Below the pieces are notes generated by a model, which saw only the letters and a list, made by a program, of their open reading frames with translations, was not told the origin of the DNA and made no database searches. From the NCBI GenBank assembly GCA_022824305.1, contig JAJEAD010000032.1:62001-126000 (forward strand): a stretch of DNA of 64,000 nucleotides, in the 5' to 3' direction. Both the position numbers and the translations under genes were made by a program. Of the stretch, positions 9,676-19,046 are shown one piece after another. Positions within the stretch are counted from its first letter, which is position 1. Each line of letters starts with the position of its first letter. Origin of the DNA: Gammaproteobacteria bacterium (GTDB taxonomy: Bacteria > Pseudomonadota > Gammaproteobacteria > HK1).

Positions 9676-11048
9676 CGGCACGGCGGCCTCCCCACCAACT
9701 GCACGAAGGCGTCGCCCCGTGCCCGGTAGTCGTCGAACATGTCGAAGCTCGCGCAGGCCGGCGAGAAGAGCACGCTCCCCCGGGGACGGCTGAGGCGGGC
9801 GGCCCGCTCCACCGCGTCCCGGAGGTCGCGCGCGCGGTAGAGGGGCGCCACGCCCTCGAGGGCGGACTCGAGCAGGGACGCGTCCCGGCCGATGAGCACC
9901 ACGGCATCCACGTAGGAAGCGACCGCGGAGCGCAGGGGAGAGAAGTCGGCCTCCTTGCTCTCTCCTCCCGCAATCAGGACCAGGCCCGCTTCCGATTCCA
10001 GTCCCTCGATGGCGGCGAGCGTTGCGCCCACGTTGGTCGCCTTGGAGTCGTTGTACCAGCGAATGCCGCGGACTTCCGAGACGAGCTCGCAGCGATGGGC
10101 GAGCCCGCGGAAGGCCACGAGCGCCTCGATCATCGCGCTCATCGGCAGATCGACGGCGTGCCCGAGGGCGAGAGCCGCGAGCGCATTGGCGACGTTGTGA
10201 CGCCCGGCGAGGGGAAGACGCTCGGCTCGGAGCAACCGCCGGGCGCCGAAGGCGAGCCACGCCGCCCCGTCGTCGTTCCTCAGGCCGAAGTCGCCTTCGC
10301 CGGGCTCCTCGAGCGAAAAGGCGATTTGCCGGCGTCCGGTCCCCACCATCGCCCGCACCCGGGGGTCCGCAGCATTGACCACGGCCACGGACGCCCCGTC
10401 GTAGATCCTTCGCTTGGCGACCGCGTACTCTTCGATGTCCCGGTAGCGGTCCAGGTGATCGGCGGCCACGTTGAGGACTACCGCGGCCGCGGGACGGAGC
10501 GAACGGGTTCGCTCGAGCTGGAAGCTCGATAGCTCCAGCACGTAGAGCTCGGCCCCGCGGCCCAGAAGCGACAGGGCGGGCTCGCCGAGGTTGGCGCCGA
10601 CCTGCACCGCCCTTCCCGCGCGCCTCGCCATATCGCCCACCAGCGACGTCACGGTGCTCTTCCCGTTCGATCCGGTGACCGCGATTACCGGCGCGTCGAC
10701 GGCGCGGGCAAAGAGCTCGATGTCGCCGACGACCGGAACGCCTCGCTCCGCCGCCGCCGCGAGCGGCGCTTCCCGAAGCGAGACGCCCGGATTCGCCACG
10801 ATCAGGTCGACGTCCCGGAATCGGGCGGGGTCGAAGCCTCCGCAGTGCACCGCGACCCGGGGATACCTCTCCCGCACCAGTTCGAGACCCGGAGGCGCGG
10901 TGCGCGAATCGACCACCGAGACCGCCACTCCCATCGCGCTCAAGTGCTCCACGCACGACACTCCGGTCTTCCCCAGTCCGACGACGAGCGCGCAACGGGG
11001 CGAAGGCGCGCCGTCGCGGTCGGTGCCGGCATCGCTTGCCAGTGCCAC
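9672..11048 (-). CDS. murD: UDP-N-acetylmuramoyl-L-alanine--D-glutamate ligase MurD
   Basis: Mur ligase of 458 residues that adds D-glutamate to UDP-MurNAc-L-Ala. An N-terminal Rossmann motif (VVGLGKTGVS, residues 22-31) precedes the P-loop GSNGKST at 126-132; LNVAADHLDRY and YNDSKATN are the usual central and C-terminal motifs. The GTG at 11048 follows a clear AGGGGG ribosome site immediately after the mraY stop (gap 11 bp). Upstream in-frame sequence belongs to mraY. Confidence 0.95.
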   Translation of the reverse strand: MALASDAGTDRDGAPSPRCALVVGLGKTGVSCVEHLSAMGVAVSVVDSRTAPPGLELVRERYPRVAVHCGGFDPARFRDVDLIVANPGVSLREAPLAAAAERGVPVVGDIELFARAVDAPVIAVTGSNGKSTVTSLVGDMARRAGRAVQVGANLGEPALSLLGRGAELYVLELSSFQLERTRSLRPAAAVVLNVAADHLDRYRDIEEYAVAKRRIYDGASVAVVNAADPRVRAMVGTGRRQIAFSLEEPGEGDFGLRNDDGAAWLAFGARRLLRAERLPLAGRHNVANALAALALGHAVDLPMSAMIEALVAFRGLAHRCELVSEVRGIRWYNDSKATNVGATLAAIEGLESEAGLVLIAGGESKEADFSPLRSAVASYVDAVVLIGRDASLLESALEGVAPLYRARDLRDAVERAARLSRPRGSVLFSPACASFDMFDDYRARGDAFVQLVGRPPCR

Positions 11049-11059
11049 GCCCTGCCCCC

Positions 11060-12142
11060 TCACCGGATCTTCAGGGTGGCGAGGCCGATGAGGACGAAGA
11101 TCACGGTCAGCACCCAGAAGCGGACGATGACGCGCGGCTCCGGCCAGCCCTTCAGCTCGAAATGGTGGTGGAGCGGCGCCATGCGAAAGACGCGCCGCCC
11201 CGTCATCTTGAAAGAGGCGACCTGGATGATGACCGAAAGCGTCTCCATGACGAACACGCCGCCCATCACGAGCAGCACCAGCTCCTGACGGACCAGCACC
11301 GCGACGACGCCGAGCGCCGCGCCGAGCGCGAGCGCGCCGACATCGCCCATGAACACCTGCGCCGGATAGGCGTTGAACCACAGAAAGCCCAGGCCCGCGC
11401 CCACTATGGCCCCGCAGAACACCACAACCTCGCCGACCCCGGCGATGTGGGGAAACCCGAGGTAGCCCGAGAAACCCGCGTGGCCGGTCACGTACGCGAA
11501 GATGCCGAGCGCGCCCGCCACCAGCACCGCGGGCATGATTGCGAGACCATCCAGACCGTCGGTGAGGTTCACCGCGTTGCTCGAGCCGACGATGACGAAG
11601 TAGGTGAGGGGAATGAACAGCCAGCCGATTTCGAGAACGAAGTTCTTGAAGAAGGGCACGATGAGCTGGGTCTCGGCCGGAGACGTCGCGGTGAAGTACA
11701 GGAACAGCGCGGTTGCGAGGCCGACGATCGATTGCCAGAGGTACTTGCGGCGCGCGGGCAGTCCGGCGGAGTCGCCGCGTGCGAGCTTGCGGTAGTCGTC
11801 CACCCATCCGATCGCGCCGAAGGCCATCGTGACCAGCAGCACCACCCAGACCAGGCGGTTGGAGAGATCCGACCAGCACAGCGTTGCCGTTCCGATCGCC
11901 ACGAGGACGAGCGAGCCGCCCATGGTCGGGGTGCCGACCTTGGAGAGGTGCGACTGCGGGCCGTCGTCCCTCACCATCTGGCCGATCTGCAGGCGGACCA
12001 GCAGCCGGATCATCGCCGGCCCCACCAGCAGGGAGATGGCGAGCGCGGTAAGCACCCCCAGGATGGCGCGCAACGTGAGGTACTGGAAGACGCCGAATCC
12101 GGAGTGGATCCGCGCCAGCATTTCGGTGAGTTCGAGCAGCAT
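11060..12142 (-). CDS. mraY: Phospho-N-acetylmuramoyl-pentapeptide-transferase MraY
   Basis: Ten-helix inner-membrane enzyme of 360 residues that transfers phospho-MurNAc-pentapeptide to undecaprenyl phosphate, giving lipid I. Signature segments are [18 protein letters not shown], the paired aspartates in [22 protein letters not shown], the catalytic aspartate region [11 protein letters not shown] and the [12 protein letters not shown] loop. Length matches E. coli MraY (360). It lies 7 bp after murF. Confidence 0.97.
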   Translation of the reverse strand: MLLELTEMLARIHSGFGVFQYLTLRAILGVLTALAISLLVGPAMIRLLVRLQIGQMVRDDGPQSHLSKVGTPTMGGSLVLVAIGTATLCWSDLSNRLVWVVLLVTMAFGAIGWVDDYRKLARGDSAGLPARRKYLWQSIVGLATALFLYFTATSPAETQLIVPFFKNFVLEIGWLFIPLTYFVIVGSSNAVNLTDGLDGLAIMPAVLVAGALGIFAYVTGHAGFSGYLGFPHIAGVGEVVVFCGAIVGAGLGFLWFNAYPAQVFMGDVGALALGAALGVVAVLVRQELVLLVMGGVFVMETLSVIIQVASFKMTGRRVFRMAPLHHHFELKGWPEPRVIVRFWVLTVIFVLIGLATLKIR

Positions 12143-12149
12143 GGGAGTC

Positions 12150-13502
12150 CTACCCGAGCTGCCCCTGCCCGGCGAGCGCCTGCACGACCGCCTCCAGCCC
12201 CATGGCCCGCGAGCCCTTCACGAGCACTGTCACGCTGGCGGGCAAGTCCCGGACCACCGCTTCGATCAGCGCGTCCCGCGTATCGAAGTGCGCAGCCCCG
12301 CTCCCGAACCGGCAGCTCGTGCTGCGGCTCAAGGCCCCGGTGGTGTAGAGGCGCTCCACGCCGCAGCGGCGCGCCGCGTCCGCCGCCTCCTCGTGCCGGC
12401 GGACACCCTCCGCGCCCAGCTCCCCCATGTCGCCCAGCACCAGCCAGCGTCGTCCCGCGTGGGAGGCGAGCACGTCCAGGCCCGCCTGCAGCGAGGTCGG
12501 ATTGGCGTTGTAGGTGTCGTCGATGAGGGTGAACCCCGGGCGAAGCGCGCGCAGCTCGAGCCTTCCCGGGATCGGCCGGAGCGCCGCGAGCCCGGCCCGC
12601 ACCGCGTCGCGCGAGAAGCCCGCCGCATACGCGGCGGCGGCGGCGGCCAGCGCGTTCATCACGTTGTGGCGCCCGGGGAGCGCGAGCTCGGCCTCGAGCG
12701 GTGCTCCGAGACCGCGCACTTCGACCACGCTGCCGGTGGTGGACGCCTTCCACTCCCCGCTCACGTCCGCCTCCGGGCCGAGACCGAAAGCAAGCATCCG
12801 CCGCGGCGCCGCCAGTTCCCGCCACAGGGCGGCGAAGGCGTCGTCCGCGTTCACCACCGCCACGCCGGCGGACGCCATGCCCTGAAAGAGCTCGCCCTTG
12901 GCCCGGGCGACCCCCTCCAGGCTGCCGAACCCCTCGATGTGCGCCGGCGCACACTGGGTGATGACGCCGACATCGGGGTTTGCGAGCGCCGTCAGGCGTG
13001 CGATCTCGCCGGGATGATTCGCGCCGAGCTCGATCACCAGCGTCTCGTGCGAGGTGTCCAGCCCGAGCAGCGTCAGCGGCACGCCCAGCTCGTTGTTGAG
13101 GTTGCCGCGTGTCGAGAGCGTAACGCTCTCGCGCTGTGCGATGGCGGCCAGCATCTCCTTCACGGTGGTCTTGCCGTTGCTGCCGGTCACCGCGATTACC
13201 TTCGGAAGGTGCCGTGCGCGCCACGCCCGGGCGAGGTGGACGAGCGCCTGCCCCGTATCCGGCACGATCAATGTCGGCAGGGGGTAATCACCGGACCGGG
13301 AGACGAGCGCCGCGCTCGCACCCCTGCGCCCGGCGTCCGCGACGAACTCATGCCCATCGACGCGGCCGCCGGGAAGAGCGATGAAGAGCGTTCCCGACTC
13401 CACCCGCCGGGAATCGATGGTGACGCCGAAAAACTCGGCATCCGGACCTCGCCGGTGCGCTCCGATGGCGGAGGCCGCCGCGGAAAGGCGCATGCGGATC
13501 AT
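12150..13502 (-). CDS. murF: UDP-N-acetylmuramoyl-tripeptide--D-alanyl-D-alanine ligase MurF
   Basis: Mur ligase of 450 residues that adds D-Ala-D-Ala, the product of Ddl, to the UDP-MurNAc tripeptide. The N-terminal domain contains [17 protein letters not shown]; the P-loop GSNGKT is at 107-112, then [12 protein letters not shown] and the C-terminal [11 protein letters not shown] motif diagnostic of MurF. ATG 13502 overlaps the murE stop by four bases. Confidence 0.96.
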   Translation of the reverse strand: MIRMRLSAAASAIGAHRRGPDAEFFGVTIDSRRVESGTLFIALPGGRVDGHEFVADAGRRGASAALVSRSGDYPLPTLIVPDTGQALVHLARAWRARHLPKVIAVTGSNGKTTVKEMLAAIAQRESVTLSTRGNLNNELGVPLTLLGLDTSHETLVIELGANHPGEIARLTALANPDVGVITQCAPAHIEGFGSLEGVARAKGELFQGMASAGVAVVNADDAFAALWRELAAPRRMLAFGLGPEADVSGEWKASTTGSVVEVRGLGAPLEAELALPGRHNVMNALAAAAAAYAAGFSRDAVRAGLAALRPIPGRLELRALRPGFTLIDDTYNANPTSLQAGLDVLASHAGRRWLVLGDMGELGAEGVRRHEEAADAARRCGVERLYTTGALSRSTSCRFGSGAAHFDTRDALIEAVVRDLPASVTVLVKGSRAMGLEAVVQALAGQGQLG

Positions 13503-15037
13503 GTCCCTTCCCCCGGCCGGGGAGACCGGGCCAGCAGACGCGACACTTCGGCCTCGTCGCTGAAGGGCCGGCATACGCCGTCCGCCTCCTGCCAGGTCTC
13601 GTGGCCCTTGCCGGCGACCAGGACCACGTCCTCGCTCGCCGCGTGCTCGACTGCGAAACGCAGTGCGGAACGGCGATCGCGCTCGATTCTCACCGGGCGG
13701 GAATCCGACACCCCCTCGCGGATCTCTTCGATGATCCGCCAGCCGTCCTCGCTTCGCGGATTGTCGTCGGTGATGACGAGGGAGTCCGCCAGCGCCGAGG
13801 CCACCGCCCCCATCTGCGGGCGTTTCCCGCGGTCGCGCTCTCCCCCGCATCCGAACACGCACCACAGGCGGCCCCGGGACTGGTCGCGGAGCGCGCGCAA
13901 CACTCCCTCGAGCGCGACGGGCGTGTGGGCGTAGTCGATCACCACCAGGGGCCTGCGCTCCGTGCCCCCCAGGCACTGCATGCGGCCGGTCACCGGCTCC
14001 ACCGACGAAAGCGCCCTGCATGCGGCTTCCAGGGGCACGTCCAGAGTCAGCAGCACCGAGAGAGCGGCGAGCAGATTCTCGGCGTTGAAGCGCCCCAGGA
14101 GGGGCGATCGGATGACTCCCCCGCCCCACGGCGTGTGGACGACGATCTCGAGGCCCGAAGCGCCGAGAAGCTCGAGCCGGCCCACGATCTCGAGACGGGA
14201 GCGATAGCCCGGGGCCGCTTCCGGCTTTCCGTTTCCGGCGAGGCGATGGCAGATCAGCCGCACCGACTCGGGCACCGCCGAGAGAAGGCGCCGGCCGAAG
14301 GCGTCATCCAGGTTGATGACGGCAAACACCAGGTCCCGGGTCTCGAAGAGGCGGCGTTTGCTCTGCCCGTACGCTTCCATGTCTCCGTGGTAGTCGAGGT
14401 GGTCACGGGAGAGATTGGTGAACACCGCGGTGTTGAAGCGCACCCCCGCCACCCGTCCCTGGTGGAGCGCGTGCGAGGAGACCTCCATGACGACCTGTTG
14501 CGCACCGTTGCCCTTCATTTCCGCAAGCTGCCGGTGCACGTTGATGGAGTCGGGAGTGGTGAGCGAAGAGGGCTCCAGGTGGTCGAGGCTCCCGTATCCC
14601 AGCGTGCCGAGCACCTCGCAGCGCGAGGCGTCGCCGCTCAGCCGGGTCATTGCCCGGGCCACGAAATGCGACACGGAAGTCTTTCCGTTCGTCCCGGTCA
14701 CGCCCACCACCCGGAGCGAACGGGAGGGATGAGCGTGGAAGCGCGCCGCTGCCCTCCCCATGCACTCGGGCAGGTCGGCGACCGGGATCAGCCACGCCCC
14801 GCTCGGATGGCGTTGCGGCGATTCCTCTCCCTCGAACACCACGGCCGCCGCGCCCGCCGCGCACGCCGCGTCGATGAAGCCGCGCCCGTCGACCCGGGAG
14901 CCCGCGCGGGCGAAGAAGAGGTCGCCCGCGCCCACCTCGCGACTGTCGCCGCGCAGGGCGCGAATCCGGCAGCGGGGCCACGCGTACAATGGGCGTGAGC
15001 CCTCGAGCAGCTCCCCCAGCTCGCGCATGCCGCTCAC
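13499..15037 (-). CDS. murE: UDP-N-acetylmuramoyl-L-alanyl-D-glutamate--2,6-diaminopimelate ligase MurE
   Basis: Mur ligase of 512 residues adding the third stem-peptide residue. The GTNGKT P-loop is at 115-120, with NLSRDHLDYHGDMEAYG following. The DNPR motif at 425-428 is the determinant for meso-diaminopimelate, so the cell wall is predicted to be the DAP type as expected for a Gram-negative. ATG 15037 overlaps the ftsI stop (ATGA); an alternative ATG nine bases downstream cannot be excluded. Confidence 0.96.
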   Translation of the reverse strand: MSGMRELGELLEGSRPLYAWPRCRIRALRGDSREVGAGDLFFARAGSRVDGRGFIDAACAAGAAAVVFEGEESPQRHPSGAWLIPVADLPECMGRAAARFHAHPSRSLRVVGVTGTNGKTSVSHFVARAMTRLSGDASRCEVLGTLGYGSLDHLEPSSLTTPDSINVHRQLAEMKGNGAQQVVMEVSSHALHQGRVAGVRFNTAVFTNLSRDHLDYHGDMEAYGQSKRRLFETRDLVFAVINLDDAFGRRLLSAVPESVRLICHRLAGNGKPEAAPGYRSRLEIVGRLELLGASGLEIVVHTPWGGGVIRSPLLGRFNAENLLAALSVLLTLDVPLEAACRALSSVEPVTGRMQCLGGTERRPLVVIDYAHTPVALEGVLRALRDQSRGRLWCVFGCGGERDRGKRPQMGAVASALADSLVITDDNPRSEDGWRIIEEIREGVSDSRPVRIERDRRSALRFAVEHAASEDVVLVAGKGHETWQEADGVCRPFSDEAEVSRLLARSPRPGEGT

Positions 15038-16812
15038 GGGAGCGCTCCGGATGCCGCCGACACCTTCAGGGGAGAGTCGGGACCTTCGGAACGAAGGTGC
15101 ACTCGACGGGTGACCACGACGTGGTCGTCGGGCGCGACGGCGAGGACGCGCAGCGCCCCTTGCGCGATCCGGGAGAAGACGGGAGCGGCGACCCGTCCCC
15201 CGTAGTAGTGCTCGCCCGAAGGGTCGTCCACCATCACCACGATCGCGAGGCGGGGATGGGACATCGGCGCAATTCCGGCGAAGAGCGAGATGTACCGGTC
15301 ATCCGCGTAGCGGCCGCCGATGATCTTGCGCGAGGTGCCGGTCTTTCCGCCGATCCGGTAACCCGGCACCCCGGCCCGCCTCCCGGTCCCGCCGGGAGCC
15401 ACCACCGCCTCCAGAACATGCCGCATCTGCCGGGCAACGGGCTCCGACATCACCCGGAGCCAGTCGTCCGGCCGGTCCACGCGCACGAAGCTCACCCGCG
15501 GCAGCAGGCCGCCGTTGGCGATCACCGCGTACGCCCGGGCAAGCTGCAGGGCGGTGACCGAGACCCCGTAGCCGTAGGAAAGCGTCACGTGCTCGGTTTG
15601 GCGCCAGCCCGAGAAGTGATTGAGCACACCCTGCGCCTCGCCGGGAAAGCCGCTGGCGCTACCCGTGCCGAAACCGACGCGGGAGAGCCGGCTCCAGGTC
15701 AGTTCGGGATCGATCGCGAGCGCGAGCTTCGTCGCTCCGATATTGCTCGATACGACCACCACCTGGGCGACGTCGATCACCCCGTAGTTGCGGACGTCAC
15801 GTACCGTGTGCCGGCCGACGCGGAAGGTGCCGGGGGTGGTATCGACCACGGTCCCCACGTTGAACTGGCCGCTCTCCAGCGCGGCCGCGACGATGAAGGG
15901 CTTTATGGTGGAGCCGGGCTCGAAGACATCGGTGATCGCACGGTTGCGCAGGCGGCCGCCCGCGGGCCGGGTGCGGCGGTTCGGGTTGTAGGAGGGCTGG
16001 TTCACCATGGCCAGCACCTCTCCGCTCCTCACGTCGAGCACCACCGCGGAGCCGGCGTGGGCGCGGTGCTCCTTCACCCCGTCCAGGAGCGCCTGGTAGG
16101 CGATGTGCTGGATCTGGGCATCGATACTGAGCACGATGTCCTCGCCCGGTCGCGGCGCTTCGAGGCGCTCGACCCTTTCGACGACCCGCCCCCGGTTGTC
16201 TCGCAATACCCGCTCCGAGCCCGGGTGACCGGCAAGGCGGGCCTCGAGAGCGAGCTCGACGCCTTCCTGGCCCTCCTCGTCCATCCCGGCGAACCCGATG
16301 ACGTGGCTCGCCGCTTCCCCGAGAGGGTAGTAGCGACGGTCTTCGCGCCGCAGGCCCACTCCGGGCACGGCCAGCGCACGCACCCTTTCCGCGTGCGCGG
16401 GAGTGAGCTGCCGGCGCAGGTAGAGGAACTCGCGGTCGGAGCGGGACAGGACCTTCTCCCGAAGCGCCGCCGGATCGAGCTCCAGGAACTCCGCGAGCGC
16501 ATCGATCTTCTTGTCTGGATCGCCCCCGCCGCTCCACTCCACGAACACCGTCGGATCGGCCCACACCGAGAAGACCGGAGCGCTGATCGCGAGCGGCTGC
16601 CCGTTTCGATCGAGAATCTTGCCTCGGTGTGCGGGTATGGCCGCCTCACGGAGATGTCGCGCTTCGCCCTGCTCCTGGAGGAAGGCGCCGTGATTGAGAT
16701 TCAGATAGACCGCCCAGCCCACCAGGGTCAGGGCGCTGGCCATCAGCATCGATACCGCGAGGTATCGTCGCCCCGGTGCTCGCAGGGCGCTGCTCCGGCT
16801 CCCCCCACTCAT
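15034..16812 (-). CDS. ftsI: Septal peptidoglycan transpeptidase FtsI (PBP3)
   Basis: Class B penicillin-binding protein of 592 residues that cross-links septal peptidoglycan made by FtsW. A short cytoplasmic N-terminus and one transmembrane helix (about 19-38) precede the pedestal domain, which contains RGKILDRNG. The transpeptidase domain has the acylated serine in STIK (301-304), SSN at 355-357 and KTGT at 490-493. All three catalytic motifs are intact. It lies 10 bp after ftsL and overlaps murE. Confidence 0.97.
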   Translation of the reverse strand: MSGGSRSSALRAPGRRYLAVSMLMASALTLVGWAVYLNLNHGAFLQEQGEARHLREAAIPAHRGKILDRNGQPLAISAPVFSVWADPTVFVEWSGGGDPDKKIDALAEFLELDPAALREKVLSRSDREFLYLRRQLTPAHAERVRALAVPGVGLRREDRRYYPLGEAASHVIGFAGMDEEGQEGVELALEARLAGHPGSERVLRDNRGRVVERVERLEAPRPGEDIVLSIDAQIQHIAYQALLDGVKEHRAHAGSAVVLDVRSGEVLAMVNQPSYNPNRRTRPAGGRLRNRAITDVFEPGSTIKPFIVAAALESGQFNVGTVVDTTPGTFRVGRHTVRDVRNYGVIDVAQVVVVSSNIGATKLALAIDPELTWSRLSRVGFGTGSASGFPGEAQGVLNHFSGWRQTEHVTLSYGYGVSVTALQLARAYAVIANGGLLPRVSFVRVDRPDDWLRVMSEPVARQMRHVLEAVVAPGGTGRRAGVPGYRIGGKTGTSRKIIGGRYADDRYISLFAGIAPMSHPRLAIVVMVDDPSGEHYYGGRVAAPVFSRIAQGALRVLAVAPDDHVVVTRRVHLRSEGPDSPLKVSAASGALP

Positions 16813-16822
16813 CGCCCGGTCC

Positions 16823-17089
16823 TCACGGGATCACCAGCACGATGTCCGCCACCGCCGGCAGCTCGAGCCCGAGCCGCTCACGCGCGATGTGCTCGATGCG
16901 ACCGCGCCCCGCCCAGACCGCACGCTCCAGGAGCAGGCGCCCCCACTCGTCCTCCATCGCGTCGCGCTCGAGCACCAGAGCATTGAGATCTACGAAGAGC
17001 TTGCGATGCAGATGCTGGGTGTAGATCGTGCCGATCCCGGATGCGACCAGCGCGAGGAAGAGCCCGACGTAGAGGGGCGTGCGCATCAC
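16823..17089 (-). CDS. ftsL: Cell division protein FtsL
   Basis: Small bitopic divisome protein of 88 residues that pairs with FtsB through a coiled coil and activates FtsWI. One transmembrane helix (about 5-25, LYVGLFLALVASGIGTIYT) is followed by a heptad-like helix rich in Leu and Glu with an early HLHRKLFVDLNAL segment, ending in a short tail. It begins with ATGATG overlapping the rsmH stop. Similarity is mainly positional and architectural, as usual for this fast-evolving protein. Confidence 0.9.
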   Translation of the reverse strand: MMRTPLYVGLFLALVASGIGTIYTQHLHRKLFVDLNALVLERDAMEDEWGRLLLERAVWAGRGRIEHIARERLGLELPAVADIVLVIP

Positions 17090-18129
17090 CGCCTGATCCC
17101 TCCACGCATGCAGGCGCTGCGCGCGCGCGGATTGCGTTCCACTTCCTCCCGCCCCGGGCGAATCGCGCGGCCCATCGATCGGAAGGCGGGCGGCGGCAGG
17201 CGTGCCGCCTCGACGGGGAGCGCTCGCGGTACCGGAGGCCCGCGGCCGTGATCCCGGATGAAGCGCTTGACCATCCGGTCCTCGAGCGAATGAAAGCTGA
17301 TGACCACCATCCGGCCACCCTTCGACAGGATTCGCGCCGCCTGTTCGAGACCACGCTCGAGCTGTTGCAACTCCTGATTGACCTCCATGCGCAGGGCTCT
17401 GAAGGTCGCAGTGGCGGGGTGCGGCGTACGCCCCGCCCCGCCCCCGCCGGCTCCCGCGACCCGGGCCACCAGGTCCGCGAGCTCGCGAGTGCGGCGAATG
17501 GGGTTGCGGGCGCGACGCTCGACGATGGCCCGGGCGATGCGCTTTGCACGGGGCTCTTCTCCCAGGCGCCGCAACACCTCCACGAGCCTCCCCTCGCTCG
17601 CAGTGCCGAGCCAGTCGGCGGCGCTGTCGCCCCCCTCGGGGTCCATGCGCATGTCCAGGGGGCCGTCGTGCCGGAAACTGAAGCCCCGTCCCGGATCCGC
17701 GAGCTGCGGCGAGGACACCCCGAGATCGAAGAGGACGCCGTCGGCTCCGCGCTCGCCGAAAGCGGCTCGAAACGCCTCCTCCAGCGACGCGAAGGGAGCC
17801 TGAACCGCGACCAGCCGGGGGTCGGCGGCGGCCATCGCCCGGGCCGCGGCCACGGCCGCGGGGTCTCTGTCCATCGCGAGCACGCGACCGGAGGGGCCCA
17901 GGCGCTCCAGCAGCGCGCGGGAATGTCCGCCGCGTCCGAAGGTGCAGTCGACCAACAGCGAGTCCGCGCCCGGACGGAGCGCCGCGAGCGCCTCGGGCAG
18001 CAGCACGGGAACATGCGCGTCCGGTTCAGGCACCTTCGTGAGGCGGACGGGGTCCGCGCCCGAGGCGTGCCCCGGTATCGCAGCCCGGGGGACCCGACGA
18101 CATCCTGCCTGTGCTCTCGAATTCAGCAT
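17086..18129 (-). CDS. rsmH: 16S rRNA (cytosine1402-N4)-methyltransferase RsmH (MraW)
   Basis: SAM-dependent methyltransferase that makes N4-methyl-C1402 in the ribosomal P site, together with RsmI (19.4-20.3 kb). The hallmark HVPVLLPEAL start, SAM motif VDCTFGRGGHSRALLERL, FDLGVSSPQLADPGRGFSF, ATFRALRMEVNQEL and the C-terminal VISFHSLEDRMVKRF are present. Coordinates use the ATG giving 347 residues. No good ribosome site supports it, and a GTG at 18033 would give 315 residues, closer to the family norm (about 310), so the first 32 residues are doubtful. Confidence 0.95.
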   Translation of the reverse strand: MLNSRAQAGCRRVPRAAIPGHASGADPVRLTKVPEPDAHVPVLLPEALAALRPGADSLLVDCTFGRGGHSRALLERLGPSGRVLAMDRDPAAVAAARAMAAADPRLVAVQAPFASLEEAFRAAFGERGADGVLFDLGVSSPQLADPGRGFSFRHDGPLDMRMDPEGGDSAADWLGTASEGRLVEVLRRLGEEPRAKRIARAIVERRARNPIRRTRELADLVARVAGAGGGGAGRTPHPATATFRALRMEVNQELQQLERGLEQAARILSKGGRMVVISFHSLEDRMVKRFIRDHGRGPPVPRALPVEAARLPPPAFRSMGRAIRPGREEVERNPRARSACMRGGIRR

Positions 18130-18252
18130 CGCGGCGAAGCACTGCGGCCCGATTCAGTCCCGACCACGCGCCGAAACAGCCCCGTCGAGGGCTGCCCTCC
18201 GGCGGCGAGCGGGCAGGCGCGGACCGAGAACGGGTAAACTGCAGGGCATGGG

Positions 18253-18729
18253 TCACAGCACCAGCGAGCTGACGACACTCTCGCGATCGGAGGTGATCGC
18301 CCCGACGTTCTCGAGCCACGACGCGAGGCGCTTCTTCCAGCGGTCCTCCCGCCACAGCTCGAACTTCCAGATCTGCCCGATCATCCGCAGGTTGCGCCCC
18401 TCCGCATCCTTGGGATCGAGACCGGCGAAATCGCGAAGCGACGGCGACAGAAGAATGCGGCCGTGCCCGTCCATCTCGCATTCCGTCGCCTGGCCCACCA
18501 GGAGATGATTTATCTCATGGACCTGATCGTCCAACCCGGGCATTTTCTGCAGGTCGGACTCGATGCGCTGCCACTCGGGGAAGGGATAGACGACGAGGCA
18601 GCGCTCCTTGACGCTGACGGTGACGACCAGCAGGCCGCCCGAGCTCTCACGCAGGCGTTTGCGATACTTCGAGGGCACGGCGACCCGTGCCCTGTCGTCC
18701 AAAGTAAGTGGATGTTCCCCTCTGAACAC
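18253..18729 (-). CDS. mraZ: Transcriptional regulator MraZ
   Basis: Dimerising/oligomeric DNA-binding protein of 158 residues with two SpoVT-AbrB-like swapped-hairpin domains (about residues 2-50 and 78-125), beginning FRGEHPLTLDDRARVAVPSKYR; the second domain carries a matching DGHGRILLSPSLRDFA. MraZ represses its own promoter and so the dcw cluster. The start is GTG 18729 with GGAG seven bases upstream; an upstream ATG at 18798 would place coding sequence over the MraZ boxes and the -10 region, so it was rejected. It is the first gene of the cluster, 123 bp before rsmH. Confidence 0.94.
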   Translation of the reverse strand: MFRGEHPLTLDDRARVAVPSKYRKRLRESSGGLLVVTVSVKERCLVVYPFPEWQRIESDLQKMPGLDDQVHEINHLLVGQATECEMDGHGRILLSPSLRDFAGLDPKDAEGRNLRMIGQIWKFELWREDRWKKRLASWLENVGAITSDRESVVSSLVL

Positions 18730-18746
18730 GGAAGCTCCGGCTTGGG

Positions 18747-18801
18747 ATCCACTCCGCCCCATTTCGACCCATAGTGGCATTATGTTGACCCATTTCACCC
18801 A
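18747..18801 (-). promoter_or_regulatory. MraZ-binding repeats (MRB) upstream of mraZ
   Basis: Read on the minus strand, three TGGGN-like boxes occur at exact 10-bp spacing: TGGGT (18767-18771), TGGGG (18757-18761) and TGGAT (18747-18751, one mismatch). This is the TGGGN-N5 array known as the MraZ operator in other bacteria. Two further TGGGT boxes at 18788-18792 and 18797-18801 lie inside the promoter spacer, 9 bp apart. The geometry predicts autorepression. Confidence 0.8.
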
Positions 18802-18808
18802 CTGTCAA
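18779..18808 (-). promoter_or_regulatory. Probable sigma70 promoter of mraZ / dcw cluster
   Basis: On the minus strand a perfect TTGACA (-35, 18803-18808) is followed after 18 bp by CATAAT (-10, 18779-18784; five of six). Transcription would begin near 18772, about 43 bases before the mraZ GTG. MraZ boxes overlap the spacer and the initially transcribed region. Confidence 0.75.
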
Positions 18809-19006
18809 CTCGTTTGGGACCCGTTCTAAGTCCCTGAAGCGGAAAGGCGAACGCGAATCGGTGGAGTTTGGAGAACCGGCCCCCGGAACCCCGCGCTTCC
18901 GGAACCCGCCCGGGCGCATTTCTTGACCCCGGGTTCGTGCAATCATGTGAGAATAAGTCTCATGAGGTTGCGCGCAGAAGCTAATGTGATCTGTGAAGTA
19001 TGAGGC

Positions 19007-19036
19007 TTGAACCGGGACAACACTTGCTCTCACACT
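19007..19036 (+). promoter_or_regulatory. Possible promoter of rnpB
   Basis: TTGAAC (19007-19012), an 18-bp spacer and CACACT (19031-19036), followed by a G+C-rich discriminator AGGCGCC, would start transcription close to the predicted 5' end of the RNase P RNA. The -10 is weak, so this is tentative. Confidence 0.4.
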
Positions 19037-19046
19037 AGGCGCCGGT

